Below, in pieces: positions 1 to 7,000 of a stretch of 13,283 nt of DNA. Each line of letters opens with the position of its first letter. The stretch's first letter is position 1. Origin of the DNA: an uncultured Pedobacter sp. (GTDB taxonomy: Bacteria > Bacteroidota > Bacteroidia > Sphingobacteriales > Sphingobacteriaceae). The notes beneath the pieces were generated by a model. It was given only the letters and a program-made list of their open reading frames with translations. It was not told the DNA's origin and made no database searches. The DNA lies in NCBI GenBank assembly GCA_946478755.1, contig CAMLDJ010000144.1:1-13283 (forward strand), in the 5' to 3' direction. Position numbers and translations under genes: made by a program.

Positions 1-80
1 GTAAAAAGTACCAGTCCAAGTTTCGGTAACTGCATATTCGCCTGGTAAGCCTTTTCCTTTATTTCCTCGTAATTGTTCAT
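1..80 (-). CDS. araD: L-ribulose-5-phosphate 4-epimerase, N-terminal fragment (runs off the left edge)
   Basis: The first 26 codons of a minus-strand gene are visible, starting at the ATG whose complement is at 78-80; the rest lies beyond the window. The peptide begins MNNYEEIKEKAYQANM and continues QLPKLGLVLF, the 'AN..LPK.GLV.FT' opening of class II aldolase/epimerase AraD proteins. AraD converts L-ribulose 5-phosphate to D-xylulose 5-phosphate, the last step of L-arabinose entry into the pentose phosphate pathway, in the cytoplasm. It needs a metal ion, but the metal-binding histidines are further on and cannot be checked. It lies 26 bp after the araB stop in the same direction, so the two are almost certainly co-transcribed. 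The identification rests on a short N-terminus plus the context immediately after ribulokinase; a fuculose-phosphate aldolase-type relative is less likely. Confidence 0.82.
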   Translation of the reverse strand, partial: MNNYEEIKEKAYQANMQLPKLGLVLF

Positions 81-106
81 GTTAATCTTTATTTCTAAAA
101 GGCATG

Positions 107-1810
107 TTAAGCCTGTTGTAAACTGTGGTGTCCGGTTTTGGCGGTGTCTTCTACAAAAGTTCCAAGGGCTTTGTATTTCAAAAAGCGGGCTTCATAATAG
201 GATACGTTTTCCTGCTCAGGTACATATTCTTTATCAAAACCACTGCCCATGCCGATCATGGCGGCTTCAACTGTAGGATAAATGCCTGCAACAACTGCGG
301 CAAACATGGCTGCACCTAAGGCACAGGTATGTTCGAACTGGTGGATGCGGATAGGCATATTGAGCACATTTGCCATCGTTTGCATTACAAAAGCTGATTT
401 TTTAGCTACGCCACCAATTCCAATGATCCCTTTTACAGGAATTCCCTCTTCTGTAAAGCGGTCTACTATATTTTTAGCGCCAAAGCATGTAGCTTCTACC
501 AGTGCCCTGAATATCCGCGGAGCATCGCTACCCAGATCAAGGTTGCTGATGGCACCTTTTAATTCCTGGTTGGCATCAGGGGTTCTTCGTCCGTTGAGCC
601 AGTCTATCGCGAGTTCATCATCATCCGTTCTTGGCAAAGCTGAAGCTTGTTTGCTCAGTTCTGGAATGATCCGGTCCAGTAATTCCTGTTCCAGTGCTGC
701 TAGGGTATTGGCATCGAGTAAAGTTGAGTTTCTAAGCAAATTTTTTACCGGCCAGGACAGTACTTCTTTGAACCAGGCGTATACATCGCCGAAGGCCGAT
801 TGTCCGGCTTCAAGGCCTGGCATACCTGGAATTACAGAGCCATTTACCTGTCCGCATATTCCTTTAATTAATTTACCCTCCATATCTGCCTGCGGCACGA
901 CCAGGATATCACAGGTAGAAGTACCCATTACCTTACTTAAGTAATAGGGCTCTATTTGTCCACCCACGGCACCCATATGCGCATCAAAGGCACCTACGCC
1001 GATTGATACATCGGTATTCAGTCCCAGGCGTTCTGCCCATTCTGCACTGATGTTTCCGGCGGATACATCAGAAGTAAAGGTCTCTTTATACAGGCGTCCG
1101 GTAAAGCCATCGAGTAAAGGATCAAGTGCGGTAAAGAAATCATTAGGTGGCAGGCCATCAAATTCTTCTGCCCAAAGGGCCTTATGTCCTGCAGCACAGC
1201 GGCTTCTTTTCATTTTCGAAACGTCCTTTCCTCCGGTAAGCAGGAAAGGTACCCAGTCGCAATGCTCCACCCAGGAATAGCAGGCATTTTTAACGGCCTC
1301 ATCTGCGCGTAATATATGTAGCAGCTTTGCCCAGAACCATTCAGATGAATAGATGCCTCCACAGTATTTAAGGTAATTCGTATCGTATTTCGCAGCGTGT
1401 TTGTTGATCTGCATCGCTTCTTTTACCGAAGTATGATCTTTCCAGAGTACAAACATCGCATTTGGATTTTCTTCAAATTCCGGAAGAAGGGCCAAAGGCG
1501 TTCCTTCCTGATTTACAGCAACGGGAGAGGAGCCGGTTGTATCCACTGCAATCGCTTTTATTGCTGAAGCAATGTCATAACCTCCTGCTTTCCGAATACA
1601 ATCTTTTATGCTTTGTTCCAGACCTTCTATATAATCCAAAGGATGTTGCCTGAACTGATTTTGCGCTGGATTACAGAATAAACCCTTTTGCCAGCGTGGA
1701 TAATAGAAAACGGAGGAAGCCAGTTCTGCTCCATTGTTGGCATTGATAATTACTGAACGCACAGAATCCGACCCGTAATCAACCCCAATAACGTATTGAT
1801 CTTTGTTCAT
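107..1810 (-). CDS. araB: ribulokinase
   Basis: A 567-residue FGGY-family sugar kinase, the usual length for AraB (about 560). It phosphorylates L-ribulose with ATP to L-ribulose 5-phosphate in the cytoplasm. The N-terminal phosphate-binding loop is seen as GVDYGSDSVRSV (residues 9-20, Asp11). AVDTTGSSPV at 88-97 and VLWKDHTS at 121-128 are typical of ribulokinases. GAFDAHMG (273-280) carries the presumed catalytic base Asp276. GTSTCD (296-301) and GIGGVAKKS (464-472) form the C-terminal FGGY/nucleotide-binding part. The ATG at 1808-1810 gives the complete N-terminal strand, and an inverted repeat directly abuts it. araD follows after 26 bp, and the NUDIX regulator lies 88 bp upstream in the same direction. 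No frameshift or truncation is visible. Family assignment is firm; specificity for ribulose rather than another ketose is supported by the araD neighbour. Confidence 0.95.
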   Translation of the reverse strand: MNKDQYVIGVDYGSDSVRSVIINANNGAELASSVFYYPRWQKGLFCNPAQNQFRQHPLDYIEGLEQSIKDCIRKAGGYDIASAIKAIAVDTTGSSPVAVNQEGTPLALLPEFEENPNAMFVLWKDHTSVKEAMQINKHAAKYDTNYLKYCGGIYSSEWFWAKLLHILRADEAVKNACYSWVEHCDWVPFLLTGGKDVSKMKRSRCAAGHKALWAEEFDGLPPNDFFTALDPLLDGFTGRLYKETFTSDVSAGNISAEWAERLGLNTDVSIGVGAFDAHMGAVGGQIEPYYLSKVMGTSTCDILVVPQADMEGKLIKGICGQVNGSVIPGMPGLEAGQSAFGDVYAWFKEVLSWPVKNLLRNSTLLDANTLAALEQELLDRIIPELSKQASALPRTDDDELAIDWLNGRRTPDANQELKGAISNLDLGSDAPRIFRALVEATCFGAKNIVDRFTEEGIPVKGIIGIGGVAKKSAFVMQTMANVLNMPIRIHQFEHTCALGAAMFAAVVAGIYPTVEAAMIGMGSGFDKEYVPEQENVSYYEARFLKYKALGTFVEDTAKTGHHSLQQA

Positions 1811-1854
1811 ATTTACTTAAATAAACGTCTAATTAACGTTTATTTAAGTAAATA
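1810..1854. promoter_or_regulatory. large inverted repeat at the araB start, candidate AraR operator
   Basis: Perfect 19-bp arms at 1810-1828 and 1836-1854 are separated by 7 bp (CTAATTA). The left arm reads TATTTACTTAAATAAACGT, and its outermost base is the last base of the complemented araB ATG. The arms are almost pure A/T except near the centre (ACGT on each side), so this is not an intrinsic terminator for the upstream regulator gene. Its place in the araB leader, next to a gene for a NUDIX-type regulator, suggests a repressor operator controlling araBD. Each arm also contains its own imperfect 14-bp palindrome (1812-1825 and 1839-1852). The structure is seen directly; binding by the regulator is inference. 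Confidence 0.7.
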
Positions 1855-1898
1855 AAAGAATTTATTTAAAGATTGCTCGAAAAGGGGCTAAAAGGTTC

Positions 1899-2609
1899 TT
1901 ATGCACTGATTAATTTATCCGGATTGGGAATGAAGTTCAGGAAGGCCTGAAAGTTTGCCTTATATTTCTTCTTGTCGAGCTTAAAATAAAATGCACCTTT
2001 TTTAGAGCTGGATTTATCCTTCTCTGCCAATTTAATAAGGAGCTTGGTGGCGGTTAACTTCCTGATAAAATTCCGGTTATCTATCTGGGTATTGTATACA
2101 TCCTCATATAGGTTTTGTAATTGCGGTATGGTGAACTTTTTAGGCAGCAGTTCAAATAAGATCGGGTGAAGCGCAGCCTTATATCTTATTTTCCTTTTGG
2201 CAGTTTCTACCATTTCGTCATGGTCAAATATCAGTTTCGGTGCGTTTTTTAAAAGAAACCACTCCGCATGATATTGATCATTGATCTGCGTCTCGTATTT
2301 ATGGATATCTATCAACGCAAAATAAGTGACCGAAAGTGTCCTTTCAATAGGATCCCTTCTCGGGTCCCCATATGCTTGAATCTGCTCCAGGTAAACGCCT
2401 TCAAGTCCTGTAAGCTGGGTAAGTACGCGGTTGGCAGCGCCATCCAGGCTTTCATCAGTCCTTACAAATCCGCCCATTAAACTCCATTTATCCTTTTCAG
2501 GTTCGAGTGCTCTTTTAACCAGCAATATTTTTAAGTGTTCGCCATCAAATCCAAATACAATGCAGTCTACTGCTATTAAGAAACGGGTTTGATCAGTATA
2601 TTTTGTCAT
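1899..2609 (-). CDS. araR: NUDIX-fold transcriptional regulator, AraR/NrtR type
   Basis: A 236-residue protein with an N-terminal NUDIX domain (about residues 8-145) and a C-terminal winged-helix region (about 157-229, basic, with FIRKLTATKLLIKL at 181-194). The NUDIX box can be aligned from Gly47 to Leu69: Gly47, Glu53, Arg61 and Gly68 are kept, but the metal-binding glutamates of the REUxEExGU core are replaced (Arg61 is followed by VLTQLTGL). Hydrolase activity is therefore unlikely. This is the pattern of NrtR-family regulators, which use the dead NUDIX domain as a ligand sensor. An AraR of this family is known to repress arabinose genes in Bacteroides and to release DNA on binding L-arabinose. 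The position directly upstream of araB and divergent from galM supports that role here; the ligand is inferred. A true ADP-ribose-type hydrolase is the less likely alternative. Confidence 0.85.
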   Translation of the reverse strand: MTKYTDQTRFLIAVDCIVFGFDGEHLKILLVKRALEPEKDKWSLMGGFVRTDESLDGAANRVLTQLTGLEGVYLEQIQAYGDPRRDPIERTLSVTYFALIDIHKYETQINDQYHAEWFLLKNAPKLIFDHDEMVETAKRKIRYKAALHPILFELLPKKFTIPQLQNLYEDVYNTQIDNRNFIRKLTATKLLIKLAEKDKSSSKKGAFYFKLDKKKYKANFQAFLNFIPNPDKLISA

Positions 2610-2620
2610 TAAGTGCTACG

Positions 2621-2644
2621 TATTTATATCTTCGATTGTAAATA
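2621..2644. promoter_or_regulatory. AT-rich imperfect inverted repeat in the regulator/galM divergent region
   Basis: TATTTA at 2621-2626 and TAAATA at 2639-2644 are inverted about a 12-bp centre, 12-35 bp upstream of the regulator start. A perfect 10-bp palindrome TTAATATTAA follows at 2656-2665. Either could be an autoregulatory operator, but such short AT-rich palindromes arise easily by chance, and neither closely matches the long repeat at araB. Confidence 0.22.
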
Positions 2645-2672
2645 TATCATATTCGTTAATATTAATTGTTGT

Positions 2673-2703
2673 TTTGACATTTAATATTCTTTTTATACAT
2701 TAG
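2673..2703 (+). promoter_or_regulatory. Bacteroidota-type promoter for the aldose epimerase gene
   Basis: A -33 element TTTG (2673-2676) is followed by a 19-bp spacer and a -7 element TACATTAG (2696-2703), which matches the Bacteroidota consensus TAnnTTTG at five of its six fixed positions. Transcription would begin near 2708-2712, giving a leader of about 20-25 nt before the ATG at 2733. Spacing and both boxes fit the known housekeeping promoter of the phylum; it is untested here. Confidence 0.5.
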
Positions 2704-2732
2704 TAATACGATCAAATATAAAAAAAGACTCT

Positions 2733-3908
2733 ATGAACAAAAATTTCAATTCAATCTGTTTAGCTTTTATTTCAATATGGACATTAAGCAGCTGCGGAAA
2801 TGCAACCAATTCTAATTCTTCCGGGAGGGATACTGCTGTTGTTTCGGCCATTGCCATTCCCGATTCAAACGGCTTTAAGGGGAATATAGGAGGGAAGATG
2901 GTTGAACTATATGTTTTAAAGAATAGGAACGGTGCCCAAACTGCTATTACCAATTACGGAGGTCGTGTGGTTTCTTTATGGGTACCTGATAAGAATAACG
3001 AATTTAAAGATGTTGTTTTAGGGTATGACAACCTGAAATCTTACCAGAAAAAAGGGGAACCATTCTTTGGTGCGCTGATCGGTCGCTACGGCAACCGGAT
3101 TGCTGCTGGCAAATTTACTCTAGACGGTAGAACCTACCAACTTCAGCTTAATGATGGTGTGAATACTTTGCATGGTGGTTTTAACGGTTTTTTTAGCCAG
3201 GTATGGGACGCTAAAAAAATAAGTGACCAGATCCTCGAACTGAATTATTTTTCTAAAGATGGTGAAGCCGGCTATCCTGGTAATTTGACAGTCAAGGTAA
3301 TTTATGAATTGACCAATGATAATGAGCTTAAAATAAGCTATACTGCAACTACAGATAAAAATACAGTTGTTAACCTAACCAACCATGCCTATTTTAATCT
3401 GAACGGGGCTGGTGATTCAACGATCACTGATCACTTGCTAATGATAAATGCAGATGGCTATACACCAGTGGATTCTACCTTAATCCCTACAGGGAAAATT
3501 GAGAAGGTTGCCGGTACGCCATTTGATTTTAATAAGGCAACACTCATCGGCGAAAGGATCAATAATACTGATCAGCAGTTGAAATATGGCAAAGGTTATG
3601 ACCATAATTTTGTATTAAGAAAAGGTAAAGGGCTGCATAAAGTGGCTACGGTTACCAGTCCTAAAACAGGTATTGTAATGGACATCCTGACAGAAGAGCC
3701 TGGGCTGCAGTTTTATAGCGGAAACTTCCTGACCGGTGAAGACAAAGATGGTAAAGGAAAGATCAGTTATCCGCACCGTTCAGCTTTCTGCCTGGAAACC
3801 CAACATTTCCCGGATGCTCCAAACCAGCCATCTTTCCCAACTACCGTTCTTAAACCCGGACAAGAGTATAAAACCGTAACGATTTACAGGTTTAGCTTAC
3901 AGAAGTAA
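2733..3908 (+). CDS. galM: aldose 1-epimerase (mutarotase), predicted lipoprotein
   Basis: A 391-residue galactose-mutarotase-family protein that interconverts alpha and beta anomers of aldoses. The first 20 residues form a signal peptide ending in a lipobox (LSSC, Cys21), so the enzyme is probably a lipid-anchored envelope protein; the residues after Cys21 (GNATNSNSS) have no acidic export signal, so its final membrane is unclear. Family motifs in order are GRYGNRI (117-123), LHGG (146-149, His147), TNHAYFNLNG (216-225, catalytic-base-region His218), GYDHNF (288-293, Asp290) and CLETQHFPD (353-361, the expected catalytic Glu355). All key residues are present. It is divergent from the AraR-like regulator by 123 bp and has its own promoter-like sequence and terminator. 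In this setting the substrate is probably L-arabinose or a related pentose; the family alone cannot say. Confidence 0.93.
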   Translation: MNKNFNSICLAFISIWTLSSCGNATNSNSSGRDTAVVSAIAIPDSNGFKGNIGGKMVELYVLKNRNGAQTAITNYGGRVVSLWVPDKNNEFKDVVLGYDNLKSYQKKGEPFFGALIGRYGNRIAAGKFTLDGRTYQLQLNDGVNTLHGGFNGFFSQVWDAKKISDQILELNYFSKDGEAGYPGNLTVKVIYELTNDNELKISYTATTDKNTVVNLTNHAYFNLNGAGDSTITDHLLMINADGYTPVDSTLIPTGKIEKVAGTPFDFNKATLIGERINNTDQQLKYGKGYDHNFVLRKGKGLHKVATVTSPKTGIVMDILTEEPGLQFYSGNFLTGEDKDGKGKISYPHRSAFCLETQHFPDAPNQPSFPTTVLKPGQEYKTVTIYRFSLQK

Positions 3909-3930
3909 TAGTGCAAGTGTAATTTGCAGT

Positions 3931-3969
3931 AAAGGCATTGTATCTTCAAGATACAATGCCTTTTTGTTT
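3931..3969 (+). terminator. intrinsic terminator after the aldose epimerase
   Basis: A perfect 14-bp stem (AAAGGCATTGTATC at 3931-3944 with its complement at 3950-3963) closes a TTCAA loop. It runs into TTTTTGTTT on the plus strand, 22 bp after the galM stop. This is a textbook Rho-independent terminator and separates galM from the sensor gene. It also argues against the in-frame TTG at 3964 as the start of that gene, because the codon lies in the U-tract. Confidence 0.93.
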
Positions 3970-4029
3970 GGGCTCGATGCGAATATGAAAGTAAAATCAT
4001 ATTTTTACGCTGACCAAATCCCGTTATCC

Positions 4030-7000
4030 ATGTTCCCATTGTCTTTTTGGACCAAAGCCTTCGCGTTACTTATCCTGCTGTTTGGGTACAGGCCGGCGAA
4101 TGCCCAAAAAAGCAAGTTAAGCTTTAAGCACCTTACTGTTGAAAACGGACTTTCTCAAAGTAGTGTATTGTCTATTGCACAAGACAGCATGGGCTTTATG
4201 TGGTTTGGAACAAAGGACGGTTTGAATAAATACAACACCAGGAATTTCGAGATCTATAAAAGGGAAAAGGGCAATAAGTCTTCTTTAAGCAGCGGTCAGA
4301 ATATAAATGCGCTTTTAACAGATACCAAAGGTAATTTATGGGTAGGAACACAGAAAGGATTAAACAGGTACCTTCCGGAAAGCAACTCCTTTAAGCGTTA
4401 CCAATATAATGCAAAGAACAAAAACAGCCTCAGCAATAATATTGTAAGAAGCATTTTTGAGGACAAAGCCGGGGACATCTGGGTAGGAACGGACAGCGGA
4501 CTGAATAAGCTCGTTAAAAACGACAGGTTTATTCGTTTTTTGCCTGGAAAAAATGTCAGTTCAGGCTTGGCCCATCACCTCGTCAAGACGATTCATCAGG
4601 ATCATGAAGGGGCGATGTGGATAGGTACGGTACAGGGGCTTACAAAGCTACAACAGAAAGATGGGAGATATTATTTTCAGTCTTATTTCCATAAAGAGGG
4701 GGATCAGGGGAGTCTCATAGATAATGACGTTAGTGTCGTTTTTGAAGATCCCAGGCACAATCTTTGGGTTGGAACACACAACAGCGGTCTGGAACTGTTT
4801 GACCGGACGAAGGGTACCTTCAGACATTTTATGTCAAGGAAGGGGGATCCGAACCGCATCAGCAGCAATGTCATACGCAGGATCAAAACAGATCAGGAAG
4901 GGCGGTTATGGATATCTACCCTGAATGGTATAAATATACTGGACCTGGATAATTTTAAGTTCACGGTGCTAAACCATAATCCCGAAGATCCTACAACTCT
5001 TAACCACAATTCCATTTATGATATTTTACAGGATGCTACAGGATCCATGTGGGTGGGCACATATTTTGGCGGGGTAAATTTTTATCATGCCAACGCGACT
5101 CCATTCAGAGAATACAAGACCAGCCTGGGTAAAAATGGCATCAGCAGCAATGTAGTGAGTTCGATAGTGGAAGACAAGAACCACAATTTATGGATTGGAA
5201 CGGAGGCTGAAGGATTAAATTATTACGACAGGGCTACGGGGCAGTTCAGGAGTTTTAAACACGATCCGGAAAACCCCAATTCCTTAAGCTCAAATTTGGT
5301 CAAAGCGGTTTCCATCGCACGCAATGGTGAAGTGTGGATTGGAACCTATGAAGGAGGACTGGATGTTTACCAGCCTGCAACGAAAACGTTCAGACATTAT
5401 CGACCAAATTATGCGGATCCTAAAGCGCTGAATTCTAACCGTATTGTCTGTTTGCTTCATGATAGTAAAAACAGGTTATGGATAGGTACCAGGGCCCAGG
5501 GTATTTTTATATATAATGAAAAGGAAAATAACTTTGCGCGCTATAGCAGTCCGGGCAATCACCATGATCTGAGATTTTTGAGGTATTTATTTGAAGACCG
5601 TAGAAAGCGTATCTGGATAGCTACCAATTCGGGTACCTATTTGCTGGATCCGGTTTCAAATACGGTTAGGGAATTTACAGTGAGCGACAATAGCTCAAAA
5701 TTTGACGACATCAATAGCATACAGGAAGACTCCAGGGGCATCATATGGCTGGGAAGTTATGATGCCGGTCTGATCCGTTACGACCCCCTCAAAAATAAAA
5801 TCAGGTATTATACCATGAAGGATGGCTTGCCAAGCAACGTAATTCTGGGTATTTTGGAAGATCAGCAAAGAAATTTATGGATCAGCACGGACAATGGCTT
5901 AGCTAAATTTGATCGGAAAGCATTTAAAACATACACCATAGAGGATGGATTGCCGGGTAACGTGTTCAACTATAATTCTTTTTATAAAGACACAAAAGGC
6001 GAGTTTTATTTCGGGGGTTACAATGGCCTGGTGAGCTTCTTTCCCGACCAGATCAGGGAAAATAAAAAGACTCCCAAAGTTGTTTTTACCAGGTTAAGGT
6101 TGTTCAATAAAACAGTGGTAATCGGAGATGAAAGTAACCTGCTGAAACGCAACATCAGTTTAACTAAAGAACTCACCTTTTCTCATTCCCAGAATATCTT
6201 TAGTGTGGAGTTCGCCGTACTGAATTATATAAAATCTGAGAAGAACAAATATGCCTATAAACTGGAGGGGCTCGATAAAGAATGGAATTATGTAACTTCT
6301 CCGATTGCCACTTTTTACAATCTTCCGTCTGGCACCTATAAATTATTGATCAAAGGATCAAATAATGATGGGGTCTGGATCAGTCAGCCGGAAGAAATGA
6401 TCATTCATATTCTGCCACCATTTTGGAAAACATGGTGGGCCTATCTATTTTATATTTTGTTTCTTTCAGGGATCTTGTTTCTGATATTCAGATTTTTATG
6501 GATAAGGGCCTTATTAAGGAAAGAGCATGAGGTGTACCAGATGAAAATGGATTTTTTTACCAATGTTTCTCATGAGATCAGAACACCTTTAACACTTATT
6601 ATTGGGCCTTTAGAGCATTTGATTAATGATACCAAAGAGTATCCTAGGCTAAACCGCCGATTGCTTACCGTTAAAAAGAATGCAGGAAGATTAACCCGTT
6701 TGGTCAACGAACTGATGGATTTCAGAAAACAGGAAGCAGGTAAAATGCGATTGAACGTGTCTCCACAAAACATTGTTGAGTTTACCAAAGAGATTTACTT
6801 GTCGTTCCAATACCTGGCTATAAAGCACCATATTGACTACCAGTTTAACAGCAGTGATGATGATATTGAAATTTATTTTGATCCTGAGCAGCTGGAAAAG
6901 GTGTTTTTTAACCTGTTGTCGAACGCATTCAAGTTTACTCCTGAACATGGGGTTATTATCCTAACGGTTAAACGGACAGAAAAGGGTTTCGTAGAAATAA

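Noticed and set aside
282..944. 220-codon plus-strand open frame opposite araB
   Set aside because: It lies wholly antisense to a well-supported ribulokinase, has low-complexity serine/alanine/proline composition typical of a shadow frame, and matches no family I recognise.
1855..1898. Search for a TTTG / TAnnTTTG promoter upstream of the araB inverted repeat
   Set aside because: No acceptable pair of elements was found; araB may be read from the regulator promoter or from a degenerate one, so no promoter is called.
3964..3984. TTG start extending the HTCS protein upstream
   Set aside because: The codon is inside the U-tract of the galM terminator, so it would not be on a normally initiated transcript; ATG starts at 3985 and 4030 are better.
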